Below, piece after piece: positions 1 through 11,670 of a DNA stretch of 64,000 bases. Under the pieces are notes generated by a model. That model worked only from the letters and a program-made list of their open reading frames with translations. It was not told where the DNA came from and did no database searches. The DNA is from Ziziphus jujuba (taxonomy: Eukaryota > Streptophyta > Magnoliopsida > Rosales > Rhamnaceae), in NCBI RefSeq assembly GCF_031755915.1, contig NC_083379.1, positions 43,966,001-44,030,000 of the forward strand, read 5' to 3'. Position numbers and translations under genes: made by a program. How positions within the stretch are numbered: the stretch's first letter is position 1; every line of letters begins with the position of its first letter.

Positions 1-102
1 GGTAAACAGAAAATTATAGAAAAATACTTCTTCTTCTTTTTAGAAAAAGACACTTTTCATGATCTATCATACTGACTGTGATGGAAAATACTGGTCTTGC
101 AG

Positions 103-529
103 CACTACATAGATCAGGAGCATATAAGCACTTGATGAACGAAGAGGATGTTGAAAACCTGAAGTGGCTCCAAATATTCAAGTATGAATTATTATGTTAT
201 ATAATATTTTTATTAATTATTGTTACTGATGCAAATTTTTTATGCTTTGGTTCTGCTTCTCTGTTACTGAAAGTGCTTATGCTTCTCTGTTTGTATCTTG
301 TATTTGGTATGTTGTACAGCAAGTATGACCTTTACAGCAAGAGCAAGGTTCGGATTGATGTCGAAAAGGTCAAACCGTACTATCTCTCCCTCATTGAAAA
401 GGTATTTTATAATTCGTCTATTCTATCCATTTATAATTAATATAATATGTTATTGCTTGTGTTATCTCTGTTCTAAACGTATATACAACAATGTTGTTGC
501 AGTACTTCCCTGCGAAGCTAAGGTGGTGA
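103..529 (+). CDS. MIOX: Inositol oxygenase (MIOX), last three exons only
   Basis: Exons 103-181, 320-401 and 503-529 splice in frame (GT-AG throughout). They encode the C-terminus, which reads ALHRSGAYKHLMNEEDVENL, then a NKYDLYSKS stretch, then PYYLSLIEKYFPAKLRW and a TGA stop. From family knowledge this is the conserved end of plant myo-inositol oxygenase, a cytosolic di-iron enzyme that cleaves myo-inositol with O2 to D-glucuronate and feeds UDP-sugar and ascorbate metabolism. The Asp in NKYD corresponds to the last iron ligand of the family; the other ligands lie in exons upstream of the window. The first two bases of exon 103-181 complete a codon from the missing upstream exon. AATAAA signals follow at 718 and 753. 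There is no sign of decay in the visible part. The identification is strong, but only about 60 residues are seen. Confidence 0.93.
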
Positions 530-717
530 AGTAGAAGTTGTTAATAGTATTTGTGGATATAAGCTGAAGAGATAAAAGGCCATCCGGGAGTATTAGTGCT
601 TGGCTGGCTGCGTTGTAGATCAGAATGACATTTGGAGCTTGCTGTTTTATCTTATTATTTGTTATGAAGTGATGTTTAGTTTGTCATCCATGTGAAATAT
701 TTTTATTCAGATTGCAT

Positions 718-758
718 AATAAAAAAGATCTGTCTTTTCTGTTTCATAAAACAATAAA
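718..758 (+). terminator. Candidate poly(A) signals of the inositol oxygenase gene
   Basis: AATAAA occurs at 718-723 and again at 753-758, about 190-230 bases after the stop codon at 529. This is a normal distance for a plant 3' UTR. Plant poly(A) signals are loose, so these are candidates only. Confidence 0.4.
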
Positions 759-759
759 A

Positions 760-1950
760 TAATGATTGAGTTTTGTATTTTTTTATCCATATTGAAAAAA
801 TATCCAATATTTTTCCAGGTAAATGAAAGGAGTTAAATAAATTCGTTTCACATCCTGAAGGGAACAGTTAATTAATACTACTAAATAGAAGTAATTCATC
901 CACAATTATCTAATATGTTTACTAGAAAAGATTTGCCAACAACACATATCAAATAGCATAAGAATGCTAAATAGTGCAAAACAGAGAAAGTATAACGCTT
1001 AATTTTATTTTTACTATTTTTTTTTTTTAATTTTTCTCGAATAGTAATGAAAAATGAAGTATAAGGATCATGGCCAAATTTGCAACATTAGCAATCATGG
1101 ATTAGTCTAAAATGTTAATATATTATTTCATGTTCCCAGGGGATAACCAATGGTAAAAAAGAGCATTAGCTCTAGTTTGAATCCCCCCTAACATCAAAAT
1201 TTATACATGGGACATCTAGATATTTTATCACAGACAAAAGTGGTTTTTGAAAAAATCCTTCTCTTGTAATTTTAAAAGGTTACCTGTTGTTTTTAATTTG
1301 AAATACTATTTTAATCAAATAATTAATTATTGTCGGTCCTATCTTAATATAGGATATAATTGTATATTCCATAAAATATATAACCGATTCCAATTCAGTC
1401 TAAAAGATTAATAGAGTCCAATTCTAACTTAACAAACATGATGAATAATCTATATGTAAGTGGGCCTCAGGAAAATAGGTGATGAAGGAATATTCGAGAT
1501 ATTAATGTTAATGTGAATGTTTTTTTTTCTTTCTTTTTTTTTTTTTTAATGTAAATTAAGAATTGACGTGAATGTTAATTAGTAAATAAGTTTATCCTCA
1601 CGATCACAACGCACGTTGCAATCCGTGATAAAATTCAAGATTTTCAGCAGTTGACAGGGCCAATTGAAGCTTATTAGCTGGCTCAACTTCTCAATACTCC
1701 ATCTAAAATTTAATACAAACATACAAAATTTAAGTCAGAAATGATCAAACTCAGTTGTATTTTATCCAAATGATAGCCTTTTAAAAATGATAAGAGGTTG
1801 TTCGAAAAATTGAAACTTTGACCTACTTGCCAACCAAAATTAAGAAATCAAGGTTTCAAAACACAGCAGCTGACAAATACAATTTGCTATAGTAAATCTT
1901 AAACTAGTTTCTCAAAGGATTGAGACCCGTAAATGTACATATAGGTCCAC
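760..1950. other. Intergenic, AT-rich, no gene seen
   Basis: This stretch lies between the inositol oxygenase 3' end and the promoter of the first cysteine-rich peptide gene. It has poly-A and poly-T runs (for example 1017-1028 and 1519-1546) and no long open frame, RNA gene or recognisable transposon end. It is probably ordinary intergenic DNA. Confidence 0.5.
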
Positions 1951-1958
1951 TATAAATA
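1951..1958 (+). promoter_or_regulatory. TATA box of cysteine-rich peptide gene 1
   Basis: TATAAATA sits 93 bases upstream of the ATG at 2044, inside CTATAAATACCTT. The same 13-base string is found upstream of the paralog at 4603, so the core promoter was duplicated along with the gene. Confidence 0.7.
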
Positions 1959-2043
1959 CCTTATACCCGTACTATACAAAATCCATAAAGATAATCTTAG
2001 TAAGGTTTTGTTGTAACGTTTTTATCAGTCTAATTAGTTAGCC

Positions 2044-2361
2044 ATGGCAGGAAACTCTGCTACAAAGTCTATCTTGGTGACCATCCTCATATTTGCTATG
2101 ATTTTATCTCCATTGTCAACCTGCGATGCAGCTCGATTGTCTTATCAAGGTAAAATCACTACGCACCATACGATTTTCTTGGCAAGAAAGTAACATTTTT
2201 ATGATGGATTTTGTTATTGATTTCAATTGAAATTTGTGTTTGCAGAGAGACCCATATGCCCTGCTTGTGTATGCTGCAGACCCCCTCCTCCAGGCTCTGC
2301 TTGTTGCCGTTGTTGTGCTGCTCCTATTGAAACTCAGCCTGCAGAAAATGGTTCTCCTTGA
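2044..2361 (+). CDS. Small secreted cysteine-rich peptide 1, unknown family
   Basis: Two exons, 2044-2149 and 2246-2361, joined by a phase-1 GT-AG intron, encode 73 residues. The N-terminus is a clear signal peptide: a basic start, a hydrophobic run ILVTILIFAMIL, and a probable cleavage after CDAA at about residue 30. The mature part of about 43 residues has eight cysteines in the order CxxCxCC, then RPPPPGSA, then CCxCC, followed by AAPIET and a C-terminal GSP. It is neither defensin- nor LTP-like by spacing. The CxxC/CC arrangement could bind metal or form paired disulphides, but that is inference. TATA at 1951 and AATAAA at 2383 support a complete transcription unit. The paralog at 4603-4946 has the same intron position and the same motif, which is the main evidence that this short gene is real. 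I do not recognise the family and assign no function. Confidence 0.82.
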
Positions 2362-2382
2362 GAATATGCTTGATGTGTCGCC

Positions 2383-2388
2383 AATAAA
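2383..2388 (+). terminator. Poly(A) signal of cysteine-rich peptide gene 1
   Basis: AATAAA lies 22 bases after the stop codon of the first peptide gene. Confidence 0.45.
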
Positions 2389-2389
2389 A

Positions 2390-4535
2390 TATTCCTAGCT
2401 AGCAAGGATGTGCTTTCTGACAGTGAAAGCTATATATATTTGCAATGAAAAATTATATGAATAAAAGAAGATTAATTATTTTGTATTTTTATTTTTTTTG
2501 CTTAAAAAAAAAATGAAGATTAATTATTATGTAACAATAATTTGCATCCTAACAGCTTAAGCTGTTAACACTGAAAGAAGATCAAAAGGATTTCGTGATC
2601 CTTCAATCAATATTTCCTGAGCGAGAAAAGGTTCTCTATTTCTAATATAAATCAAGTGGGCGAAGGAAAATAAATTACATTGTAAAATATGGTACAAACG
2701 ATACGAATCAGAACTTATTTTTATATTTTCTCTATAATTTTCTTAGCCATGCTTACTACATTATACACTATTAAACGTCAACAGAATTTTTGTCTCTAAA
2801 AAATAAAAGATTTGTCCAAATTTTTTTTTTAAAAAATGAATAAATAATTGGCGGGCCTATTGAAACGTTTATTTTCTTGGGTTCAGATCCTTTAGAGAAA
2901 AGCCCATAATGGGGTATTCTTTAAATATGGTTTCCAGTGGTCCTGCGCTTTTGCAAATTCTCATTAGGCTTTTGTTTCAGAACAACGACATTTTTTTTTT
3001 TTTTTCCCCCTCTCTCTACCCTAGTTTCAAACTCGTTAATTCTCTTTTCAAACTGGTTAATACAAAGTAAAAGTGAATTATAATGTGAATAGTTGATATG
3101 TCATGAGATAGAGGCTGAAGAATAACACCAGAATATTTTAGCCAAAAAGAAAAACAGAATGGACTATTTTACCTTAAGGAGACATTAAAGTCCATCCAAA
3201 TGCCATTTTTTTTCTTTTATTCTATATATATATATATATATATTAGAGTTAGTGACCCGAATTTTTGTTGATCCAACCCAAAAAGCTAGCGATGCGACTT
3301 ATTTGGTAAAACTAATTTTGGAGAAAAATTTGAGGCTCTGTGGTGGAAGCGGAGGTAATTAGGGTTTTAGAATATCGCGCAATTTGCTCACCTTTGTACT
3401 AATTTTTTCGATATTGGATTTGCTTCTTCCTGCCCGTGATTTTTCCCGTCAAGAGTTTGCACGTAAATTGTGTGTTTGCTCTTCGCTTTCTTTGTTTCCG
3501 TTGCTATTTGTTTTTTTCCCAATTCCGTAACAAGATACATATGGAATAATTCTATGGTTATGATGCATCGTTTTTTCTTTGTTTGTGTGAGAAAAGAGAT
3601 AAACCGTCATTTTTTTCATTGATATGCATGTATGCATGTAGACGATTATGATCATAAAAAGACTTTACCAATTTAACCGTTATTATCAACGGATTATCCA
3701 AAAAGGACAAAGCCCAAATGTTAGTCTGCATGCTGTACATTTACCACCCAACTATTTGTCAAGATCGGTGGCATAGCACACAAGAAAGCCATACGCATCG
3801 TTAGTGGAAATCGTTGCCAAATCTAGTACGGCCCATGGAAAAAAAATAAAAATAACAATAAAAATTAGGAAGCAGTTTCCTAAGATCATGCAACTTTTTC
3901 TATAAAGGAAGATTTCTTTTTTTTGATCATCTAGAAGGGAAGATTGATGGGTTAATCAAGCAACTCCGTTTGTTATGGGTAAGACACATGGTGCATCGAG
4001 ATTCTATAAACACACGTGGACTATTTGGTTGTGGGTATAAAGACTTTCAAAATTATTAATTAATTAATATAACTTAGAGAAGACTTTAATTTACGACTTT
4101 TACAATATTAGATAATATATATGTCATTATTCTAAGTTGATTTTTTTCTTCTTTTTTTGAACCGAACCGAAAAATAAAATAAATATAATAGTTTATATAA
4201 AATACGATAAGATGTAAATTAATAAAGAAAATGTTTTTGTCAACGGCGCAAATCAAGTTGCCAAGATAGAAAATTGTGGAAGTCTTTGTAAAAGACTCAT
4301 GATGTTGACGTCTTTCATTTTTTATTTTTTATTTTTTTATATTTTTTTGATAAATGTTGACGTCTTTCATTTGCATGCAGCAAAGAAGACTGACTGTATT
4401 TCAATTTTCAAACAATGAAAATCAAGATTTTTCTATATTCAAATAACACGGCCGGCACAGAAGCAAACCATGTGGAGATGGCGTATCAATGTAGATATAT
4501 ATAGATAATGTATTATAATATTTCTTGAAATTCTC
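2390..4535. other. Intergenic between the two peptide genes
   Basis: AT-rich DNA with poly-T tracts (about 2821-2832 and 2991-3006) and an AT dinucleotide run at about 3222-3243. Short minus-strand open frames at 3449-3740 and 4422-4676 have no domain, and the second is antisense to the second peptide gene. No gene or transposon end was recognised. Confidence 0.45.
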
Positions 4536-4543
4536 TATAAATA
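4536..4543 (+). promoter_or_regulatory. TATA box of cysteine-rich peptide gene 2
   Basis: TATAAATA lies 67 bases upstream of the ATG at 4603, in the same CTATAAATACCTT context as the TATA box of the first paralog. Confidence 0.7.
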
Positions 4544-4602
4544 CCTTCTCAACCATGTGAGAAGTTGCCGTATATATTTTTCCTGTAAAATTAATTAAAG
4601 AG

Positions 4603-4946
4603 ATGGCTTTGAGGTCGACAACTTTGGTTACCCTCTTCATCTTTGCAATCGTTCTGTCTCCATTGTCAACTTGCAAGGGAGCTCGATTCTTTTATCAGGG
4701 TATTTATACAACCCCATCACCGTTTCTTTGCATATATACTATATATTTACTATATATGGTTGTGATATTGTTAAGATAGAAGTGAGGGTATCTCATACAC
4801 ATTAATTAATTATTTTTTCTATTTTATTTGCTGCAGATACGACACCCATATGTCCTGCTTGTGTATGCTGCTATCCTCCACCTCCTGGATCTTGCTGTGA
4901 ATGTTGTGCTGCTCCAGTTGAGACCACTGTCAGTGGTTCACCATGA
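4603..4946 (+). CDS. Small secreted cysteine-rich peptide 2, paralog of peptide 1
   Basis: Two exons, 4603-4699 and 4837-4946, with a phase-1 intron at the same place as in peptide 1, encode 68 residues. A signal peptide (MALRSTTLVTLFIFAIVL) is followed by a likely cleavage after CKGA at about residue 27. The mature part keeps PICPACVCC, PPPPGS, CCxCC, CAAPVET and the final GSP. It differs from peptide 1 in residues between cysteines (Y for R before PPPP; E for R inside CCxCC) and has one residue fewer before the second cysteine cluster. All eight cysteines are kept while the linkers vary, which suggests selection on the cysteine framework. TATA at 4536 and AATAAA at 4968 flank it. The function is unknown. 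Confidence 0.82.
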
Positions 4947-4967
4947 CACTGAATAACAGTTTGAATT

Positions 4968-4973
4968 AATAAA
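4968..4973 (+). terminator. Poly(A) signal of cysteine-rich peptide gene 2
   Basis: AATAAA lies 22 bases after the TGA, the same spacing as in the paralog. Confidence 0.45.
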
Positions 4974-4974
4974 A

Positions 4975-5915
4975 GGATGTATGTGCTTTATATCACACTG
5001 TAAATAAATTGAAAATATACTAAAAAAATAGATAAATACCTAAATAAAGCATAATTAGTATGGTACCATAGTGAAATTAACATGGGAGTTCCTCGTACTG
5101 GAAAACCATGCATTCATGTAATTTCTATCATTAAATAAGATGTAAAAAATCAAGGTGTTATGGTATGTTCATATTAATTAACAGTTGTTATTGGATATAG
5201 ATGAGTGGATTATTTGATTTTCCTATTAGCATTCATTAAATACTAATAATAATAAAACCCATGGTGTGCTAGTAAGGAGGCTAGCTCGACGCTCTGCTGA
5301 GCTAGCTATCTCATGTTGGGTCAAAGAGTTATTGGACTAACCCACCCCTAACATAAGCTAGCCCATTAACCATTTGACGGCCCAAAACAAAATGTGAAAG
5401 GAGAAAAAGAATCCACTTCAGCTGTTAAAGAAGTAGCAGTTGCCATGTCAGAAACCAACTTACCAAAATAAAAGAACAAAATTAAAGCACAGTGATATGC
5501 ATTTCCAGTTGAGGAGGGAATGTGAATGGCCATGGGATATTTTCTTGCACTGGTATGGAAATATCTTCATTTATATTGTATCTACGGCCTCAATGATTCA
5601 GCTACGTGGGCCACATCACAATAAGTGACTGACAATGAAATGAGCGGACATCATGTCCATGGGCTCCCAATACCTTTAACTATTCTTTCACACGTAACCA
5701 TGTTCTAATGAATTTGGAGAATATTGATCCAAAGCAATATGATATCCAAGTTGGCGATAGCCCCTTTTCATGTCCACAACTAATGCAATTAATATCTCAT
5801 CGACAATCCTTTAATGGGGCATTTCCCTCTATGCATTTATTTTATTGTTCTTCCCCCAAGAAAAAAAATGTTCTCCATTTTTTGTTTCTTTAAAATTCAC
5901 TCCAAACATTACTGG
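4975..5915. other. Intergenic, upstream region of receptor kinase 1
   Basis: No gene was recognised. An 8-bp perfect inverted repeat (5280-5287 with 5299-5306, 11-base loop) is present and has no known role. Short open frames at 5440-5628 and 5708-5893 carry no domain. No convincing TATA box was found close to the kinase ATG at 5916. Confidence 0.4.
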
Positions 5916-8900
5916 ATGGGTATGGTATCTAGAGGCCGGAAGGCTTTGGTTGTGTGGTTTATGTTTGCAACTTTGTTGGGCACCTTGGCAAGCACAGAGG
6001 GGTTAACAGTTTTTGCTGCAGACAACAACTTTGTCAGTATTCACAATGGTAATGGTAATAGAAGGAAATTGGATGATATAGCCGGTAAGTTTACTCTTTG
6101 CCTTGCTGCTACTTAATGTAAGCATCCAATGCTTTGTTAATAGTTTACCCGCTTTACATTTTGCATTAGAAGTAGTCCTTCTACCAGATACGGCATATGG
6201 TTATGTTATATACTTTGTTGGCCAAATGTAAACTTAACATAACAACAAATTCAATCTGAATATGAAAAAGAAATCAGAGTCCTTTTTAGCAAAACGAAAA
6301 TGAAACAACAGCTTTAAATGGTTCAATTTTGCTGACAGGAAGTGTTTCTATACAATTCTAGGTTCCATAAGTATCGATTGTGGGATAGCTGAAGATTTCA
6401 GCTACATCGACAGGACGACTGGGATCCCTTACATTTCAGATTCTACTTTCATTGACACTGGAATAAACAAGGTCATTTCTGCCAGGTTCATTTCTCAAAC
6501 TCTTCAAAGGGCACTTTTGAATGTAAGAAGTTTTCCTAAAGGAAAGAGGAACTGTTATACCCTTAGACATCCTGAAGGCAAAGCGACCATATATTTGATT
6601 AGGGCTTCCTTCATGTATGGGAACTATGATGAATCTGATCGGTTGCCAGAATTCAGTCTCTATGTTGGTGTCAATTTTTGGGACACTGTCAAGTTTGACA
6701 ATGCATCCCATGTTGTTATAAGGGAGATTTTACATGTACCTTTGATGGATACAATTGATGTTTGTCTCTTGGACACTGGCTTGGGAACTCCTTTCATATC
6801 AGCATTGGAGCTGAGACATTTCCATAATTCCAGTTATAGAACTCAATCTGGATCCTTGGTTCTTTTCAAACGGTTTGATATTGGTTCAACAACTAATCGA
6901 ATAGTCAGGTATATAACATTCTTATTATTACTCTTCCAGAAGGGGAAAGAAAAAAAGAAAGTAAATAAACAAATAAATAAATCAAGAAAAACTGCTGTGA
7001 CTGATTAGATGAGATGACCCAGTTGAAAGCTTTAGAAGCTTGTGCCCTGCATTTGGAGCGAAGTCACTAGGCCACCCAAGGATGTGCTATTTCTGTAAAA
7101 ACAGAGGATAGTAGCTGAAAATTCTACCTCCAATGTGCAAAACAGGCTAATAAATGGCAAATTACAGGTCACCATATATAACTAATCAGGATGGACAATG
7201 TAGGTATCAGGTGATTCAATATCATAGTTGATATCTACTAATTCAGATTGTACCTCTGTGATCTTAATATCTAATAATTGGGGTTGTACTACTGCGATCA
7301 ACTTTTAGTTGTTTAATATGGTTGTTGATCTACAACTTATTTCGAAACCAATATGCTTTCAAGTTCATTCCTAACATATATGTATATATATATATATAGA
7401 TAGATTTTATTTTTCTTTTGTATATCATACTTTGGTGACGTGATACATTTGTAAATGTGATAGATATAAAGAGGATGCTTATGATCGAATGTGGTTTCCT
7501 TACAACATTCCATCTTCTGTCTCAATTAACTCCTCTTTTACCATTGACTCGCTGAATGACAATGAATATAAACTACCATCAACGGTTATGAAGACAGCTA
7601 TGAGACCATTGGATGTTAATGACTCCCTGGACTTTGAGTTGGATACCGGTGATCCTAGTTTAGAATTCTATGTGTACATGCATTTTGCCGAACTTGAGAA
7701 GCTGCAACGTAACCAGCATAGAGAATTTGATGTTGAGCTGAATGGGAACATTTGGGCAAAATCTATTGTTCCAGAATATCTGCACTCTAAAACTATATTT
7801 ACAAATGATTCTGTGCGAGGAACCAAGCTCAAGTTTTCTCTTTATAGGACAATTAATTCTACCCTCCCTCCCATTCTCAATGCTATGGAGATATACCTAG
7901 TAAAGGATTTCTTACAGGAACCAACAGATCAAGAAGATGGTATGCTGTAAACTTGCATTTCTTTGTTGTTGTTATTATCCTGAAATCATATATATATATA
8001 TATATGAGTATATATCTCTTATTTGAATTTTGGATGTCTTAGTTAATGCTATCAAGGATATCAAGTCGAGCTATCGTATAGTTAAAAGCTGGCAAGGAGA
8101 TCCATGTGAACCAATGCGATACTCTTGGGATGGCCTAAATTGCAGTTATAACGGTTATGAGTCCCCGAGAATAACCTCCTTGTGAGTATGTGTAGTTTGA
8201 CAGAAAAGAATCCAGCTTCTGGCAGACAATTAACTTACATTCATTCTCTCAATTACAGGAATCTGGCATCAAGTGGATTGACTGGCCATATATCACCTTT
8301 ATTTTCCAAATTTACGACATTAGAATACCTGTGAGTACAAGTTAGTAACAATAAAAAATAATGCCATATCAATGCATTATCACATTAGACAGGCTCTTTT
8401 CTTAAACCATTCTTTTTTCTTTTTTTGCACTGGAAAGTTTTTGAATTCTTACCTAAGCAATTGAATGCAATCTCCTTGCAGGGATTTATCAAACAATAGC
8501 TTAACAGGAGAAGTTCCTGACTTCCTTTCGCAATTGGTCAACTTGAGGGAACTGTAAGAGATTAAGTAATGTAGTTATAATGTTATATTCTTTATTGTAA
8601 CTAAAACTGCTCACCTGCATTTAACATGTTGCTACAGGAATTTATCACGTAATAAACTCTCTGGTTTGGTTCCTGCATCTCTCATGGCCCTATCAAAGAA
8701 CAGTTCATTGACATTGAGGTTTTTTATTGACAACCCAATACTACATCTTGCTTTTCTTTATCTCCCTAGTTTCCTTTCCAATTTGTCATATTTCTCTAAC
8801 TTGACAAGTATCCAATGCTAGTTTGGATGGAAATGTGGACCTTTGTCTGACTGCACCATGCAAAGAGGAGAAGAAGAAGAAGAAGAATAATATTGTTGTT

Positions 8901-10776
8901 CCACTAGTTTCAGCCCTTGTTCCATCACTAATCATCCTGGCTGCTCTAATTATTATTTGGCGCTGCAAAACAAAACAAAGTATACATCAAGGTTTGCATT
9001 ATGACACTAATATTGACTGTTCAAAACTTACAAATTGCAAAATAAAGAAGTACCCTGCATCTTATTGTCTTACTTGCAACTCAAAAGATATGCCTTTCTT
9101 GAAGATTTATATATATATATATATAATATACATTTTGCAGTTGAGAAGTATATATGGAAAAGTTTCAATAAGATTTTGTGACGCTTACTTTTATGGGCTA
9201 TGCTAACATAAGTTGCAATGGAATTTCTAGGTCAAGCAACAGTTGTAAAATCACACAAGAGAGAAGGACTACTGAAGTCAAACAATCAACAATTTACCTA
9301 TTCTGAAATAGTGAGTATGACAAAAAATTTTCAGTCATTAATTGGAAAAGGAGGATTTGGAATGGTATATCATGGCTACTTGAATGATGGAACCCAAGTT
9401 GCTGTCAAAATGCTATCCACATTGTCAAATCAAAGCTCTTCGCAGTTTCAAAATGAGGCATGCTTCCAAACAGCTTGATATTCATCTTCATTTTGTACTG
9501 AAATTATGATCATAACAATAATTCTTTTAGCAAAAATATTATTGATTTGGTTATTTATAGCTGTTATTTTTTTTCCAATTACAGGCTCAGCTCTTGATGC
9601 GAGTTCATCACAGGAATTTAGCTTCCATTATAGGATACTGCAATGAAGGCGGAAATATGGGAATAGTTTTTGAATACATGGCTTATGGAAACTTAGAAAA
9701 TTATCTATCAGGTATCATTCACGAATATCAGAAAAACATTTTACAACTTGATGGCCTACACTATTTATGTTTCTTTTTTTGTTAAAATAAGCAAAGAAAT
9801 ACAGCAACGAAAATTAAACATCAGCATCTGATTTGAAATGTTGTGTTTTTAGATAAAACAAAAGTCCTAAGTTGGAAAGAGAGACTTCAGATTGCAGTTG
9901 ATGCAGCACAAGGTGAGAAAGCAGAATACTATTGAGGTTATATATTCAATTCTGATCATTGCCAGCACGAGATGTTAAAAGAAAACTAACATATATGCCA
10001 AGTTGTACACATGCAGGGCTAGAGTACCTGCATCATGGTTGCAAGCCACCTATAATTCATAGAGACGTGAAGACAGCAAACATCTTATTGAACAAAAATC
10101 TGCATGCTCAGCTAGCCGATTTTGGTTTCTCGAAATTGTTCCCACTGGAAACTGTTAGTCATTTATCAGCTACTGTAATTGGCACAGTAGGCTACCTTGA
10201 TCCAGAGTAAGTTGTTGTGTTGTGTCTATCTTACATCCTTGCATATATACCATATTCATTTTCAGCATTTGGCAGTCAATTAACATGGCAAATGAGATAC
10301 CAAAATAGAAAATCTTTAATTCTGAACCCGTGAAACTAAAAATGTTTCACCAATGCAGGTACTACATTTCCCAAAGGTTGACTGAGAAAAGCGATGTGTA
10401 TAGTTTTGGAATAGTGGTATTGCAACTAATCACAGGCCACCCTGCAGTTATAAAAAGCCATGACAACATTCATATTGTTGAATGGGTTCGTCCAATCCTC
10501 ACAAGAGGTGACATAAGAGATATTGTTGATCCGAGTCTTGAAGGAAATGTCAACAGTAATTCTGTCTGGAAGGCACTCGAAATAGCAATGGCATGTGCTG
10601 GATCCAAGTCCATTGAAAGGCCAACTATGAATGATGTGGTGGTGGATCTAAAGCAGTGCTTGGAGATGGCAAATGATATCAGACACACTTGGGAAATTGG
10701 AAGCCAAACCATGCAATCAATTGATTACTCCGGGGCAAATTGTACGGAGCTTGAAATGGGTCCCCCAGCGAGGTAG
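5916..10776 (+). CDS. Malectin-like LRR receptor-like kinase 1 (LRR-I family)
   Basis: Thirteen exons: 5916-6084, 6362-6908, 7464-7939, 8043-8181, 8259-8330, 8482-8553, 8638-8718, 8822-8979, 9231-9457, 9585-9711, 9853-9912, 10017-10206, 10359-10776. They total 2736 bases, or 911 residues. Domains in order: signal peptide (about 1-28); malectin-like ectodomain starting at SISIDCG (about 58-375) with paired GxxFPxGxRNCY- and [14 protein letters not shown] motifs; the WQGDPC motif; LRR units on two 72-base exons plus an 81-base exon; one transmembrane helix (about 543-565); and a Ser/Thr kinase. Kinase motifs are GKGGFG (610-615), VAVK Lys 631, HRD (724-726), DFG (744-746) and GTVGYLDPE, so it is an active-type RD kinase. 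It would act at the plasma membrane. Relatives such as FRK1/SIRK, IOS1 and MEE39 act in defence, symbiosis or senescence signalling, but the ligand is unknown. The intron after 9457 needs a GC donor. An in-frame ATG also lies at 5922. Confidence 0.9.
9458..9584 (+). other. GC-AG intron in receptor kinase 1
   Basis: The exon ending ...QFQNE at 9457 is followed by GCATGC rather than GT, and the next exon starts after ACAG at 9584 with [11 protein letters not shown], exactly as the family requires. The homologous junction in receptor kinase 2 (18779/18780) uses GT. No GT in the right place and phase was found nearby, so either a GC-AG intron is used or splicing is impaired. Confidence 0.7.
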
Positions 10777-11130
10777 TAGTCAAGGACTGCACAACTTGTA
10801 TTGTATAGTAGTAGTCTGCTTAATTGGAAACCTGTTGAATGGCCTATTTTATCAAGTACTTATAAAGCTTTTTTTTTTTTTTTTAATTGTTTTTTGTAAC
10901 TCAATGAAAACAATTTTTCATTTTTATTTTTTGAAAAATAAGAATAAACAACAAAATATGAGTATGGTGCGGAAGACAAAGATTGCATTTTGGAAGCTTT
11001 TTATTTTAGTCTTAACTCGTGAAAGGCTCATTAATGACACCGTAGCCGATAGCTACAAAAACCAATCAAAACCTTCCGTGTCATATCCCCCATGGTAAGG
11101 AGATCAGGCCCATCCAATACGTTTTGACTT

Positions 11131-11159
11131 TTGACTGGGTCAGTTGGTCCTGTCACCTT
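11131..11159. repeat. Direct repeat with W-box-like cores, copy 1
   Basis: TTGACTGGGTCAGTTGGTCC plus TGTCACCTT. A near-identical copy is at 11642-11670. Both contain TTGAC, the core of WRKY-binding W boxes. A regulatory role is only inferred. Confidence 0.4.
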
Positions 11160-11641
11160 CTGCTGTGGAAATTAAATTCAAATTTCATTTATAACTTTTT
11201 CTTTTTCGTTTTTTTTTTTTCCAAGCCACTTTACGTTGTTAACAATTTAAATTTTGAATTATAACTATAAATTAAAAGGCCTCCTTGCTAGCATAAGTTG
11301 CCTTGCCAACAACTTTCTTCAACTAGTGATATGAAAAAGTTAATATCTTATAATTTTATTAGTCGAAAAATTAATATAAATTAAATAATATAATTTATTC
11401 AGAATTAATAAAATTATATATAATAAATTAATAAAATAATAATATTTTTATTTTTAATAATACTATAAGCATCAAAATATTTAATAAATAATACATATTA
11501 ATTATTGACCAATAAATATTAATAATACTAATAATACTAAAAGATAAAAATTAATTTTTGCCCGTCATAGCAAAATAATAATAATAATAATAATAATAAT
11601 AATTCGTGGCCAAGTACAGAGTTCAAGCTCAGTGAGACATC

Positions 11642-11670
11642 TTGACTGGGTCAACTGGTCCTGTCACCTC
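11642..11670. repeat. Direct repeat with W-box-like cores, copy 2
   Basis: TTGACTGGGTCAACTGGTCC plus TGTCACCTC. In this copy TTGAC and GTCAA face each other three bases apart. It lies 1.9 kb upstream of the receptor kinase 2 transcription unit. Confidence 0.4.

Noticed and set aside
3356..3372. TTAGGGTTTTAG, telo-box-like sequence
   Set aside because: A single short copy in intergenic DNA with no gene start recognised nearby.
5280..5306. Perfect 8-bp inverted repeat with an 11-base loop
   Set aside because: Short palindromes are expected by chance in DNA rich in CTAG/AGCT; no adjacent T-run or gene end gives it a role.
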